In this document: piece by piece, positions 46,953 to 60,525 of the stretch
How the letters are laid out: each line of letters begins with the position of its first letter
How positions within the stretch are numbered: the stretch's first letter is position 1
NCBI RefSeq assembly: GCF_949628215.1
Contig: NC_134279.1
Coordinates: forward strand, 83,261,517-83,325,516
Direction: 5' to 3'
Length of the DNA: 64,000 nt
DNA from: Phalacrocorax aristotelis
Taxonomy: Eukaryota > Chordata > Aves > Suliformes > Phalacrocoracidae
Program-made: the position numbers and the translations under genes
Notes under the pieces: model-generated
Told to the model about the DNA's origin: nothing
What the model saw: only the letters and a program-made list of their open reading frames with translations
Databases searched by the model: none

Positions 46953-48889
46953 CTGGTCAATTTTGAACCTTACTTATTACTTTAAATTATTTGACGTTAT
47001 TTACTTGGGTTTTGGTGCCATCATGTCATATGTAGACAGCACTTGAAAGAAGCTCAAGACACTATTGTGTTGAAATAGGCTAAGTGAAATGGTGCTATCT
47101 TGTACCCGCAGTAGACTAACAGTGGGGCTCAGCTCAGGTGCACAGGCTTTTAGTGGAGGCTTACGAATCTGCCCTCTATCCATCTAGCTCAGGTTTTAAG
47201 GCCACCTTCTCCATGCAGTGCATCTGTAGAACTTGTTGCTGCAGTGACAGAGAAGGAGACTTCAGCCCAGTATTTTGGCTAACACCAGCATCAAACTTAA
47301 AAACCTCTTAAAAGTGCTCTGAAATATTCTGTCTGCATTTGAACTTTGCAATTTCCACAGTATGGCAAAGTGAGGTTTGAATTTCATCCTTTTTGGGGGA
47401 AGAGAAGGAATTTACAGTTGGTTTTTGGCTCCAACAAATTTGCAAGTGGGATTTGGCAGCCAAAAATGGCTTATGTCTGAGATTCTGATTTTGGGTTATT
47501 TGCGTGCAATAAAAATGAGCTCTGTGAGAAGACAAGGACCTGACAAATCTTGTGCTGTCCTTTGGAGAAGTGAGCACCAAAAAGCCCAGGAGGTCCAGCA
47601 GCTTTAGGGGCATTTCTTCCCATAGACAAGCACTCTGCAAAGAATATTATGGCTGATACAACCTTTGTGTTTGCTTTTCTTTCCCTCAACACCTAAAAAA
47701 GAGTAACAGCACTGAAACAAACCAGAGCTTTGAGGATCTCTCCTATGAAAGTTTTTAGGCTTAATTTTGAAGTGACTTCTAGAAGGGGCCATTTCAGGTC
47801 CTGTTGTGTCACAGAGTAGCTGTGGACCAAGAAACCCATGGGTAAATGTAGTGCTGGAGCAACTCAGGTGCTCCTGAACACCTCACTCCCTCCCACCGCT
47901 GGTGGATGAGTCTGTTCTGGGACCTGTTTAACTCCCAACTCTGTGCTTTGGGAGTCAGGCTGTTTCCAGTGTGAGCAGTCTGTGAGTAGTACATGCTGAC
48001 CCTTTACATTTTGGCCCTTCTCCAGTACATATTAATTCTCCCACAGGTAGCACTCACGAGTTTGCTCAGACCCAGGTGGTTCATCCACGCTCTCCTCCAG
48101 TCTTGGGAACAGCTGTAAGCCCAAGGGAGACTTTCCACCACCTTCTGCTCCCATCTTTTTGCGGATCCATTTTCTGAGATTTGCTCTGTTGCTGTGAGCT
48201 CTGCCTGCAATCTGTCGTGTCAGCTCAGCACAAGTTCAGGTGTCTTTGGCAAATGGCTTTTGTATTTTTCAGGCTGGCATGCTTGCCTTCCTCAGTTCCC
48301 CTATTCAATACATGACTTAAACCAACACCAAATACAACAGCCCACTCCCTCCTTGCTCTGGCATAGCAGAGCACAGTGGTTACAGGATTTCCAGAGACCT
48401 GATTTTGATTTTGGAGCAGGAGTGGAGGCTGTGGCTGGTGTGCCAGCAGAAAAGGGTTAAATGAGGACAGCCTTTGGAGCTCCCAGCTTCTCCTGGCTGC
48501 CTGCACCCATCTGCAGAGTCTGCTGCCACTGCGTCTCCAGAGCAGCTGCTCATTTTGGTGATCTTGTTGGCAAACTGGGCCATGATGGAGAAGAGGAGGT
48601 GGGCAAAGGAGGATACTGGGAGAGGAAAAATAAGGTGGAGAGATGAGAGTCACTCCTAGGTACTCAACTTGTTGTTTTCCCAGACCCACCTTACACCTGA
48701 AGAGAGGCTGTGATGGCCAAACTGGCAGCCTGTTGTCAACAAGGCCAATCAGTGGCCTGAACAACCCCATATGGAGATGGGGTCGGCTATGGAGGTGTCG
48801 GCAGCCAGGATAGATCCTCTGGGACCTTCTTGACTGCGGCAACAGCCATCCTGCTGCTGCCACAGGAGTGGGACCCTCATCTTGACGGT

Positions 48890-48935
48890 GAGATTTGATG
48901 ATCCTAGAGGTCTTTTCCAAACTTAATGATTCCAT
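48890..48935 (+). mobile_element. CR1 LINE tail remnant
   Basis: Only the last 45 bp of a CR1 remain: GATTTGATGATCCTAGAGG, TTTTCCAAACTTAATGATT, CCATG. Severe 5' truncation is usual for CR1. Confidence 0.75.
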
Positions 48936-49369
48936 GCTCTTAGCAGATATCTAAGAAACACTTTCTTGCCTCATAGCAAAATATCTCATAGTCTGTGTTT
49001 TGCCTTTTCACTTGTGCTTGTGTCTTTCAGGTTCCCACTCTTGACGTCTCTGACTTTCTACCTTGGGTGAGAGTCTGTGTCGGGTCACAACTTGCCTTGG
49101 TCTCAGAGACTTTGGCCATCGCATGCTCCCATGCTCAGTAATAAATGAATCCTCCGTTGAAACGCTGGCCTGGGTTGGAGGAGACCTGCCTCTGCTGCGG
49201 GGAGCACTTGTAAAGGCAGGTCCTTCATGCTCCCTGTAGACCAGGCATTGGCGTAATGCCACATCACCCACTTACAAGTGGTGCCAGTATCTGTCTTGTG
49301 CCTGTGACTGATATAGTCATGGAAAAAAGGGCTGGGGGCACCATCTGTCATTATGCTGGTTCTTCCGCT

Positions 49370-49630
49370 GCCCCAAGGCAGGATCAGCTCTACCTAATCC
49401 ACCTCTGACAGATGTCTGTCTAATCTTTCTCAGAAAAAAGAAGGACGAGAACCCTCCAGTGCTGGCAATTCTAGACCCTCCCTAGACAATTCACTTCTCC
49501 CTGCTGGAAAATTTCTTGCTGTGCTTAACCAAAATCCCTTTTGCCTAATGCAATTTGACATATTTCTTCTTGTTCTGTCCTGAGTGGATGCGAGGAGCAT
49601 CTTGTAGCTGCCTCAGCTGCAATCCCGTGC
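49370..49630 (-). mobile_element. Old CR1-family relic
   Basis: Minus-strand match to the older amniote CR1 pattern: GGCAGGATCAGCTCTACCTA, CTGACAGATGTCTGTCTAAT, CAATTCTAGACCCTCCCTAG, CTTCTTGTTCTGTCCTGAG. Many substitutions indicate an ancient copy. Confidence 0.7.
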
Positions 49631-52600
49631 TAGTTTGAGCTATGCAGAAGCTGTGGGGACATGTAGCTAAACCCAGTGATAAACCTCAATGTACATCCAG
49701 TTCAGTTTTTTGCTGGCAGCCTGAACATTCAGCTTGAGATGAATGCTCCAGTATCAGTTTTCCCTCTTCTCCCTCATTTGAGAAGTGTAGCAAATGAATA
49801 GAGGGAGCCCATCTGTTGCCTATCCTGCTGGGGTTGTTCTCTCCTCTCTCTGGGGATGCTCACCACCCTTTGAGTGACAGGTCTTGTCACTTGAAATCTC
49901 ATTTCTGCTTGGAGGTGGCAGTGAAGTACACTTAGGGTGTAGACCGCTGCCTTGTATTGAGGGATGGGAGGCAGAAGAGAGGATACAAACCCAATGTATT
50001 CACTAATGCTCAGGTTCAGAAATGCCCTAAGATGTGTGCCTTTCCCTTCTGCCATTCCCCTCTCCACCCAGCCCACCTGGTCCTCTCTACCTCCCCCTCC
50101 ACACAGGCAGTGCAGGCAGGAGTTTCACCCTGTCCTGGCCCCAAGCTGCTTCCGAGGTTTTGGAAACTCTCCCACTCACCCAGAGCCTTGGAAGCAGTTG
50201 GGCTTTGGCTTAATCAAGTCAACACAACTTGCTGGGATAATTAAGACATTCCAAATTCCAGTTGCATCTGCTTTCCCTGCCTACCCCCACCAACCTCCCT
50301 TAGATTAACTCTGTTCCTCTCATAGTTCACCATGCCTGGGGGATTTATTTATTCAAAGTCTCTTGGCTCAACCCTTACTCAGGCAAACTCTGATTGACTT
50401 CAAGGGCATGGGTTGATTTCAGCGTTGGCTTTGCCAGCGTGAGATCATAGTCTGGTGTGTTGGCCTGCTGATGTGTCCTGGTGACTTTCTCACCTAATCC
50501 TGCTTTGTTTCTGATCCTTCCCTGCCTTTCCCCATGCCTTTGTTTTCTGGGCATGCCTGGGATCACTAGTCTCCAGCACTGCCCTTGAGCTCCTCGTGTT
50601 CCCACCAGGGACAGGCAGGCACAGGAACATGTCCTGGCACAGCTGGAAGGGGGGGCAGCCTTGGGTGCAGGAGCTGGATCCTGCCTGACCCCCATTTCAT
50701 CAGGGGCAATCTCCAGCTCCTCTCCTGGCCTGAGCAGGTCTGGCTGGTGGGGAGGGTCTTGTGAGGGGACAGTGGTTCTCCTTTCCTCTGTTGTGAAGGC
50801 ACCTCAGCCAGCAACCCCCCTGATACAGAGGCTATGACAGTGTCCATCCTCACCCCGTGGGGAGTGGGGCAGGCTGCCGACGGGTGGTGTGCGTTTACCA
50901 GAAGATTAGGGACTTTGCCTCTGGCAGAGGGCAGAGCAAAGTATCCTGATACATGGAGACCCTGTGCAACCAGCTCTCTTCCTGTGCTGTCCTTTCAAGC
51001 TCACCAGCACATCCCATAAACACTCACCCATTGCCTTCCTCAGGCTTTCTTCTCTATCACCAAAGAAGGCAGATACTAAGCCAGCACCTTCATCCAGTGG
51101 AAACCAGTGCAGCATCACTGGAGCTGGCGGATGGAGGCTGAGCTTTGCCTGTGGAGAAGCTGATCCTCTAGTTGTACCAGGCAGAGACCTGGTGGTCATT
51201 GGAGCCTTGCTTAAAGCAGTTTTCTGGCCTTCTTCAGGTTTACCTCAAGCACACGTTGCCTTTTCTATAACAGGCTAGATTTTCTTCAGGTGCTACCCCC
51301 AGCTTCTTGTCTTTATGTTTTTCTCAGAAAAATCCCACTGGAGAGCTGAGTGTGCTTGAGAAAAGCAGGGTTTTCACATGGTGATAGATAATGAGCTGTT
51401 GCATAGGCTGTCCCTGAAGCCAGGAGTTACCAGATTTAAAAGGAAAAGGAAGGAGAAAGACAAAGGGAGAACGAAAGAAAAAAGTGAGATAGAAATAAGT
51501 AAAGAAAGAAGGAATGAGAGAAGGAAAAAGAAAGAGGGGAGGATGGAAAGAAGGAAAGGGAGAAAGAGGAAGAGAGAAAAGAGAGAAAGAACAAAAAAGA
51601 TGAGAAAGAAAGCGAAGGAAAAACAAAAAGAGAGAGAAGGAAAGAAAGGAAGAAAGGGAGAGAGAAGGAGAGCAAAAGAGAGTGGAAAGAGAAAGAGAGA
51701 AAGAAAAAGAAAAAGAAAAGAAGGAAGGAAGGAAGGAAAGAGAAAGAAAGAGAGGGAGGAAGGAAGGAAAGAAGGAAAGAAGGAAGAAAGGAAGGGCTGG
51801 ATGTCTACTATAAATACTGACACTGCCTGGTTGTGCAGACCTGCAGGAAAGTCTTAAGTTAACAAGTGTGAAGGTTGAATCCTTCTGTAAATGGGTGCGT
51901 CACCACTGCTTCCACTGGCAGCCGTGATGTTTTAGGGCAGTTCTGGAACTACTCTATTTTTGCAGCAAAAGTAGTACTTTTTGCTTCAGGGAAGACTTCA
52001 GCTTCTAAATAATGACACTTAGGAAACCTCTTACTGGGGACTATTGCTCTCCTTGGAGCATGCGGTGCCTCCTCCCTTCTCTGACATTACAGCCATTGTC
52101 ATGTACTTGACAGACTATGGATGCTCATACACAAAGCATACAGTGTTGAATGCCAGATTTGGGTTTTTTTCTCTGAATTTGAGGAGATTGGATCTGGAGT
52201 GAGTCTTACTTTCCTTCTAGACTACATGCCAGAACCAGGGATAAGTGGGAGTTTAATACTGAATTGGTTGGTGTCTCTGAGGTACATTAACAGTACCTAA
52301 ACTGGGACTAACTTAGATTTATTCCAGCATAAGTAGAACAGAAGTTGGCCTATTTATCCTTTCCTGCCTGCCCAGTCCTTCACTGAGACATATGAGAAGA
52401 AACAGAGGTGCTATTTCATCTCCAGTGTCGCTGCCATCTCTGGCAGATGAAACAAGGTTGAAAAGAAGCTCCTTCTGGAGAAATCATTGTAGTCATCTTT
52501 GTTTTTCCTCTCACTGCTCCCTCTCCCAGACTCAGAGGGTAGGGATCCAAAAGTCTGCAAACAAGGAAAAAGCTGTATCTTTTGAGGAAAAAACCCACCA

Positions 52601-54240
52601 GATAGCTGTAAGGAGAGTTGACAAAAGCAGCTCATCTTCTTGGTTGTGTAGAGCGACCCCCTGCAACAGTGTGTTTTGAGGTCAATCACAAACTCTCCTG
52701 GCATCATCTTGAAGAGTGAGACCAGCATCAGGGGAAATCTATCTCATCCTATTAGACCCTGTGGTGTAGACACATGGAGAAATCTTCCAGACCAAGTTTA
52801 CTTTGCATGCATGGCTTGGAAGGTGCAAGAAACATCCAGATTATGAAATAAGAAGTCCATAGGTTCCTAGTCCACGTCATTACAGACTGCCCTGAAGCAT
52901 GAGGGTTTATGACTCTAATTCAGGAAAGTACTGAGCCTGTGCTTATTTTTAAACCTTTCCTTAATTCCTATTCACACATTTGGAAGAGCAAATTTGACAC
53001 ATTGAATAATTAACTGAGGACTCGCTGCACAAAGTTGGCAAGAAACCACAGGGCTAAAAATAAACCACTGAGAATTGGGAATAAATGGGCGAAAATCATA
53101 GTGTGTTCTCTGACAGTTCATAAAGAGAGGAGGAAAGAGAAGAGAATCTGACAAATAGTTCACACTGAATAATTCAACCAGCATTGTTTGCACTGTGCAC
53201 AAGGGACTGAACTTGCAAGGGTCTGAAATGTTTAACTTGCTACTGAACTGGGGACAGCTAAATCTAAAATATATAGTGTGGGGGAAATACCTGTGTAGGC
53301 TTTGGTAGATAGGTGGTTTAGATGATTTAAGATGTCTCCCTAACATTGAATTACATATTTATATAGTAAAAAAATATGTATTTATATCATTAAACTGTAG
53401 GCAGGATGAAAGCTGTAGCTTTTCCTAGTGTGAATTGGCTCTGGTGAAGTTTGGTGAAGGATAAATTGACCGAGTTCTGCTAAAATCTAGGATTCATGCC
53501 CTGACTGATGGCAAACTGCTCGGCTCCACTGGAAGCCAGCAGACCCACTGCCGGCAGGAGCTGCTGTGGTCTCAGTAAGTCAGTAGGCTGAGTGACCATG
53601 CAGCATCAAACAGCATGTGCTGCTGAAGCCACGGCTGTTTGCTGGGCGGGTTTATTTTATCAATGGAGAATCTGCCTTTTTTCTTCCTTTTTTTTTTTTT
53701 TTCCCTTTAGGTAGCTCTGGAAATGCACCTTCCTGATAATGAGGAAACAATTTCAAATTTATTTTCAGAGCCATGGCTGTCTGGGGAGCTATTAGCTGTG
53801 GGATGGAAGAAAGCAGCTGTTGAACTCTGCACATCAACGCTACACAACAGGTTAGGGCAGGAAGTGAAGAGGAATCCAATTGAAACCTTAGGGGGAATTT
53901 AGGGAGACAGAACATAATTAACTCAAATTAGATTTTGGCCAGGATACCAGGGCTCTGCTGTTGTGAAATGCACATCTGGGATCTTGGATGGTCATGAGGC
54001 AGCTCATCAGCTGGTGTAAATGAGCCTGGCTCTATTATCCTCAGTGGGTGAAAATTGGTCTCCTTGGAAGGAGTACAATGGAGGCAGTTTGGCTTGCGCC
54101 ACACTACAAAACCTGGCCCACAGAGTCAGTAAAGCAGTTTCCCACTGCTTATCTGTCTAGTTCCCCTCTGGCGCCGGTCCTTTTAAAATAGTAATATAGA
54201 TACATATATATATCTAGAAAAGGCAAACAATGAATTTAGG
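49631..54240. other. Non-coding DNA around the purine tract
   Basis: Nothing is recognised outside 51437-51796. Frames near 50375-51278 overlap on both strands and show no domain. Confidence 0.55.
51437..51796. repeat. Near-continuous purine tract, (GAAA/GGAA)-type
   Basis: About 360 bp almost wholly A and G on the plus strand, built of interspersed GGAA, GAAA and GAGA units with only isolated pyrimidines. The tandem GGAAGGAAGGAA runs at 51721-51736 are the most regular part. The long Arg/Lys/Glu-rich and Phe/Ser/Leu-rich open frames over it (159 and 149 codons) are products of composition, not genes. Confidence 0.95.
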
Positions 54241-54248
54241 GGGAAAAA

Positions 54249-54314
54249 GTATATAACATGGAAAGTAAATATATAACATGGAAATATATAACATGGAAAA
54301 GTAAATAACATGGA
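54249..54314 (+). repeat. Short tandem repeat, ATATAACATGGAAA-type
   Basis: Four imperfect copies of a unit containing AACATGGAA (at about 54256, 54276, 54290 and 54307) separated by 14-20 bp. Confidence 0.75.
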
Positions 54315-54754
54315 ATACAAAAATCCCTGAAGTCCAGGTTTCCACAGCACCTTTCTTGAGCAGGGACAATTTCTTTCTCCAAGTTTGTGCTGTGACTGTT
54401 GTCATTTCTATGTAAAATGAGTCAGAAGTAGTGGGGGCATGTGGGGCATCTTCCTGGCGGTCATTTAGTTTTGAACAGCTTGGTGTCCCCTTGCTCTCTG
54501 ATCCACCGCACCAGGGAAACCTTCATTCCTATGGGAATGCACTGAACTGTGGCAATTTCCCATGTGAAGACCCATCCCAGAAATAAAAGTTTTGTGGGCT
54601 CATGGGTCTGCTGCGTTTCCACATCTTGCTGTCCCTCTGCCCTGGTGGGTTGCCCCTTGCTTGGGTCTATGGTCTAGTGTGGGCCAGGGTCTTGCTGAGG
54701 TGAAGGGCATAAACAGCACCAAGAAGTCACCAAACCATAGAAACCAGGAGTGGG

Positions 54755-55030
54755 AGGGAAGTCCAGACAGAGGTCATGCAATCCACCTCCTTGCCCTGGG
54801 GCAGGATGAACTTTACCTACGTCATTCCTGACAGATATTGTCTAAATTGTTCCTGAAAACCTGCAGTAATGGCTCTTTTACCCCCTTCCTGACAATCTAT
54901 TCCAGTACTTCTCTTTCCTTATCTGTGTTTTCCCTAGTGTCTTACATCAATCTCTCTTGCTGAAATGCAAATTCAGGCCTCCTCATCCTAACCACTGAGG
55001 GCACAGTGATTAGATTACCCTCTTCCTCAC
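54755..55030 (-). mobile_element. Old CR1-family relic
   Basis: The same old CR1 type as at 49370: GGGGCAGGATGAACTTTACC, CATTCCTGACAGATATTGTC, CAATCTATTCCAGTACTTC, on the minus strand and strongly decayed. Confidence 0.7.
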
Positions 55031-57061
55031 AGGAGCAGATTCTCATCTCTCGCCCATTGCCATTCCTAGACAAACTATCCCTGTTTCCTTCACTCTTCCC
55101 ATGCTGTCCACGTCTTTGGGGGTAATGCTCTTCCCCTCATCCCTTATCAGGATTTTCTTCAACTGGTCCTCATCTTCCTGGAAATCTTGCAGCACGCTTT
55201 GAGGTTCTACCAGGGTGGACTTCAGGGGACAGGTTGCTTCACTTGCAGGTTGTGCTCCTGCGTGCGCCTTTCCACAGTGTGTTGGCATGTCTTTGGCATG
55301 CGTGTAGGCAGACTTTGCTGGCTCCTGCTTGGTTCACCCATCTCCTCTTCAGCATCTGCCTCCCCACTTTTTCACCACCTCCTCTCACACCGTCCATCCC
55401 TCCTGCCCGAGGGCAGCGTCCTACGAGCATCCTCGGTCCCTGTTTCCTTCAGACCCGCTGTTCCAGTTTGTCTTGGGGAGGGCTATCATTGAGCTTCTTT
55501 TAGGGGTGAGCCACAGGAGTAATTTTCTGAGGCTAAAGGAGCCCCACGAGGCTGAGATAAATATCAGTGTAACTCATCCAGGGTGTGGGTGGGAGGAGGT
55601 CCAGGGCTCCTGCCTTAATCTTTGCTTATTGGCCCCTGTGAGTCAGATACTGCCTCTGCTTAGAGGTCAAATTAGGCATGAATTTAAATCTTGGCTGGAC
55701 TGCATTTTCACAAGGGTATCAAGAGCCAGGTGAGCAGCAGGTTTAGGTACTGAACATCTGTCGGAAATACCTAATGCATGTGTGGATCAGGACCTCCAAT
55801 GTTTTCTCCAGTAAAGACTTGCCAAGAGGAGGTAAACAAGCAGCAACCACCAGGGACTTGACTGCAAAACTCATTCCAGAAACACCACCATCCCAGTTCT
55901 TCTGTTGCTCATAGACAGGGCTGGGGGTGGCACTTTTGCCAGGGGCCGGAGTCTCTCTTAACTGTACCCAGAGCTGTCAAGGGGTGTTGAGACCTGGGCG
56001 GCTAAGAAAAACCCAATAAAGAAGCATCGCCTTGTCTAAACTGTTCAGTTTAATTGCGTTGACTTCAGGCTATGTCCTGCATGAGTCTCACATCCTGGCT
56101 CTGCCTCTTTTGCCCCTGGATTGCTTCTCCTGAAGCAGCGACACCGGTCCTTCGCGGGTGACACTGAAGCAAGCAGCATCCCTGAATGAGATGGAAAACC
56201 CAAGCATTTGGCCACTTCTGTAATCCTTCAGAGTCCCCATGGTGATTTTGCAAGAGTAGGTGTGTTATGCCTGGCTCGGTTCCAGCTCTGCTAATCATAT
56301 CGCAGCCTAGAAAAAAGAAACCCCAAATCAAAACAACAAAACCCAAAACGCTGCTGCTGCAATTTTGGTTGCGTACAATAGTTTTTTCAAAGCTGTTGCC
56401 CAGGGATGGTTTTTAGAAGTGAACAAGGTGATTATACCAGTGTTAATGATGTAAAGTGATGTGGGCAAATATCACAGCATTATACAGCATGTTCTGGGAT
56501 CTCTGCTGCTGTGTGCGATACGAGGATTGATAGCCTGGTACTGTGCTGAGATACCGGTCCTGCACGTGTGTGTTTACTTGCATATATACACAATTGTTTG
56601 TAATATGCTTTATGATCAAAGGTACTACATAAATGTGAGTTATTAATAATCATAATTATTGGATGTTGAAAATTGTTTCTGGGTATTTTGCCATTAAAAA
56701 ATAAAAGAAGAGGGTTTAAGCACTTTCAACTTTTGCCCGGGAATATTATGTTCATTTATAAAACAATATTAATGAGTTGCCTAAAGGAGCCTGTAATTTG
56801 GGTTGTTGCTGTGGATATTATCTTGCCATTAAACAGTTCAAAAACTCAAAGGGGAGCATTTTCAGAAGCAGAAGCGTAATAACAGTTTATAATACCTGAC
56901 ATTCATATTGCACTTTTCATTCCAATAGATCATAAATCATTTTGCAGGCCATAAATAGAGGGGGGGCCTGCTCACCTCCCATTGAAACGCGGTCATCTCT
57001 GGGGTGGAACGCAGCAGCCCTTCTGTGCCAGCAGTGTTAAGCAACAGCTTGTTTAGGAGGT
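55031..57061. other. Unique non-coding DNA
   Basis: Several short frames (55187-55733) have no domain. The sequence near 56884-56960 may be a core-SINE relic. Nothing else is seen. Confidence 0.5.
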
Positions 57062-57200
57062 GAAGTCATACGATCACAGGCGTTAGGGCTGGGAAAAAAC
57101 TCATTAAGTAATTTACTCCATCCCTCTACCCCTACGTGCTCGTTCCTCTGTCCTGTACTTTGTCCAGACTAGTTTTAAATATCCCAGGGGAGGTAAGGAA
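57062..57200 (-). mobile_element. Old CR1-family 3' relic
   Basis: Starts with GTCATACGATCACAGGCGTT and GGGCTGGGAAAAAACTCATT, a decayed CR1 3' end on the minus strand. It continues through a CCATCCCTCTACCCC block. Confidence 0.55.
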
Positions 57201-57229
57201 CATCTCCAAACGAAACTGCAAAAGCAAGC

Positions 57230-57600
57230 GGGAGTAGACAGAGGAGCTGAAGCCCAGCCAGGGCAGCACAATAATGTTCCTCTTGCAAAAAATGCCACGG
57301 CATCTCCGGAGCCTGTTGCGCAGATTTTTAAAAGCGCAGCACAGCGCCGGGCCACCAATGCGTGCGGACTTGGCAGGAGCAGCACAGCCTCTGCCAGCAC
57401 GGGCGTTAGCTTCTGCCCGTTGCTCTTGCTACAAGCCTCCTCTTCAGACACCGACCAGACACTCCTCTCTCCCCATCGTTTATAGGCGCGGAGGCAGCAC
57501 CGGCAAAGCGGCCGGTGACTGCAAATAGTGCCGGCTGCAGAGAGACCATGCACGTTCGAGGATGCGCGTGCAGCTCCGCAATTACGTTCCTGCAGTGGCG
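57230..57600. promoter_or_regulatory. CpG-enriched stretch
   Basis: CpG is denser than in surrounding DNA (for example around 57345-57420 and 57480-57600) but less than at 34480. There are small frames on both strands without recognisable domains. It could be a weak or decaying CpG island. Confidence 0.35.
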
Positions 57601-59287
57601 AAAATGAGTTTGGAATTCGCATCGCTCTGACAGAGGTCATGTCAGGTCAGGAAAGAAGGGCTAGCATTTGAGATCTGCAGTGAGAAGAAAAAGGCTCGCC
57701 ACACAGGAAGCGGTGGATGCACTGTTGTTTGAATCATTTAAACCAGGGCTGGAAAAGTAGATTCAAGAATAGAAAACTGTCCTGTGTTTCTTTGTACAGG
57801 AGGCAGACGGGCCGTCCTGGCTCTACGCACCCGTTAAAGCCAGGGTGCATTGTGCAAGGGACAGCAGTTGTGGAAAGCGCTGGCTGGTGCTGGGGGAAGG
57901 AAAAGGGCTTTTTTACCAAGCCTCTGTGCCTTTGCAGAGTCGCTCCCCCTTTTAGGCCTCCGGGATAACGCTCAGAGCCGAACACACCGAGCTGACAAAC
58001 GCGAGGTGCTGTTCGCTCAGCCCCTCTCCCTAGCCCCAAATTCACCCGAGCAAAACCCCGGCCAGGCCCTTTGCTGGACAAATCCTCAAGTTCTCCCTAA
58101 GCCTTCCCTTGGCTAAACTCTCCCTGGCTTCAGCTGCTGTTTACTCATTTCTTACTCAAGGAAACTCCAACTGATTTTTTGACCCGGGTAAGGCTGGACG
58201 GAGGATGAGTAAGTTCCTTAGGCTCCATCTTTGTGATCTGAGCCCCAGGGCGACCCTTTGCCAATACGGGAATGAAACCCAGTGTCCGAGCAGGACGGGA
58301 GGGAATTAGCTGGCAAGTGCCAGTTGTTTAGAAATGCTGCCTTGCCTGGCTGCTAGACACACCTACTTGTTCCAGGATCGACCTTCCTGCCTAAGGATAT
58401 TTAACACACAATGGCTGGCACAACTGAACTTTAATTTTCCAGACAATTATGGTGAAGCGGCGTTCACCGCATTCCTTTCATGCTCCTTTGATGTTGGGTG
58501 ATTTCACAGTACATAATGATAGGACACAGACCAGGCTAACATTCTCACCCTTTGGAACTAGCACCCACTAGCACAGCCTCATTTATTTCTAGATATATAA
58601 CATATATATTATGTATCTTTATATGTGTGTCTTTTTTTCCCCCCCACAGCAGATGGAGTTGTTTTGAGCATCATTACTCTGGGTTCTTAATTAAAGCACC
58701 CTTGTTAATTATATTAGGGGACACTCCTTAAGCAATTATAAGTTGGAGAGCAAGGACTCTCCCTGCTCTGACTATGCTCCCATTATACAAAGTCCTGGGA
58801 GACGTTAAGCAGGATTGTTTGGGTATTTGAAATTTTCTGCAGTCTCTCTTGAAACTATGCGTCCCATAGCTAAAAACACTTTTTCTATACTCCGTTGAAA
58901 GTAATTCCATAGTGATAGATCAAAGCTAATCCTGTGCCTTTTTTTTCCTGAAAGCAGCCAGACAGAAAACACCCATTGACTTTTAGTCTGCTCATCGCTC
59001 TGAGATTGTGAAGTTTTGGAGGGTGAGGCGATGTGTTGTGCCCTCCTTGCAGCCTCTGGAAGCAGAGGGAGCCGGTGGTAAGGAGAAACGTACCGCTCCA
59101 TCTCTGGGAAACATCCTACTGCAGCCAGAAGAACCCAGCTGCGGCCAAAGCAAGTTGCGTTATAAAACCGGGGCCAGCGCAGGTAGCATTATGAACCATC
59201 TGGGAGCTTATAAAACTGTCTTATGCTGAATATCTAAACAGCTTAGTGGTTGCCATCTTTTACATCCACCTTTGCCTTACTCCTCTG

Positions 59288-59400
59288 AGGCAGGGAAGTG
59301 TGAGTCCCACTCCACAGGAACCTGAGTCATAGAGAAGCAAGGTGACTTACCCCAGGTCATGGGCTCAGAACGGCTCCCACGATGACGAAGACAGGATGCA
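59288..59400. repeat. Possible MIR-like fragment
   Basis: Contains CATAGAGAAGCAAGGTGACT, TACCCCAGGTCATGGGC, the MIR core pattern, in decayed form. A similar 3' piece (GTGTGAACCCAGGTCTCCTG) lies at 59950-59985. Confidence 0.4.
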
Positions 59401-60507
59401 GTCATCCCGAGTCCCAGCGGTGCTGCAGCCTCACCTTGCCCACTCCCCTCCCCTCTGCCTGACCCTTGCCCAACCCACAGGTGCACAGTCACTTCTGCAA
59501 AAGGCTCTATTTCCCTGCAGCTCTTGGCCTGTGCAAGCCCAGAAACACCTTGTGCCGCCATTGTTGCGCACAAATCCCACCCAGGCCTTGCTGGTGTCCC
59601 AAAAGTAAGCTGAAAGGAGCCTATGTTGAGGAGTTCAGGCTACAGGTACACTGCCTGACCCTCTCTGCCACTCAAGGGTAGGATGCATCCCTGGAAATAA
59701 AGCGGCAATGGGCTTGCCATCCCCTGGCTCTTACACAGTAGCTAGAGCAGGAGAAGCTTGGGCTCAGATCTCACCTGCAGAGGGTCTAAAGCCTCAGCTT
59801 CCTAGGAGAACATTGTTATCAGCTATATTCATTTAAATCTCCTTCTGCCTCTGCAACTGACACATGCCACAGAACAGCAGGAAAAAAATCTAGAACATTA
59901 AAGGGAAGAAATTCACAGGAGGACTGTGTGACCTCTCTGCAAGGTGAACGGAGTGTGAACCCAGGTCTCCTGCTTCCCAGGTGAGTGAGCCAACCGCTAG
60001 CACTCAGCTGGAAGGTGTGATGAAGCATCACTTCCACTTCTGCCTCCCCTGCTCTTCCAAAAAGTGCTTGTGGGTGCTGGCACTGGGGGAAAGGTCCCAG
60101 ATTTGGGCTGAAAGGGTCCTTTAGTCTCATACATGGTATCCTGAGAAGTTAGATCTACCCTCAAGCAGGGCAACTCCTGCACAGCGTGTGGGTATTTTGC
60201 TCTGAGTGCAACCCCACGAAAGGGAAAAGGTGTCTTAGTATGGGGTTTGCCTTCCGCCCTCATGCTGAGGGCAGGAGCATTGCAGCACCTGGGTTCTAAG
60301 TGCTTCATCTTTTGCTGAGATAAGACTTTACTTGGTGAGAGAACTGGGAACTCAGTTCTTCTGGAAAATCCCACTTAAATTGGAAATTATTTCTTGTTTC
60401 TAGCTGGTCAAATAATACAGCAAGAGAGGGACTCCTTACGCATAGAGGAAGGACAGCCTTTGGTGTGATGTGGTGGCTGTAAAACAATATAATGTTAAAT
60501 AAATAAA

Positions 60508-60525
60508 TACCCCCACCCCCACCCC
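60508..60525 (-). repeat. C-rich run, G-run on the minus strand
   Basis: The minus strand reads three to four G-runs in GGGGTGGGGGTGGGGG. It is short of a full canonical G-quadruplex but close. A second C-rich run lies at 34682-34698. Confidence 0.6.

Larger units (their letters stand above)
36481..48889. other. Unique non-coding DNA, no gene seen
   Basis: Poly-T at 38521-38538, poly-A at 40549-40560 and 44373-44385, and the core-SINE fragment at 44219 are the only landmarks. The ORFs are short and anonymous. Confidence 0.55.

Noticed and set aside
48225-48935. 236-codon minus-strand frame, longest outside the ERV
   Set aside because: It runs across a CR1 tail at its start and has no recognisable domain. 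Composition is not exon-like. Kept out for lack of evidence, though it is the best candidate if a host exon exists here.
51374-51857. Long open frames of 149 and 159 codons on opposite strands
   Set aside because: Both are translations of a purine tract (Lys/Arg/Glu one way, Phe/Ser/Leu the other). Low-complexity DNA lacks stops by composition.
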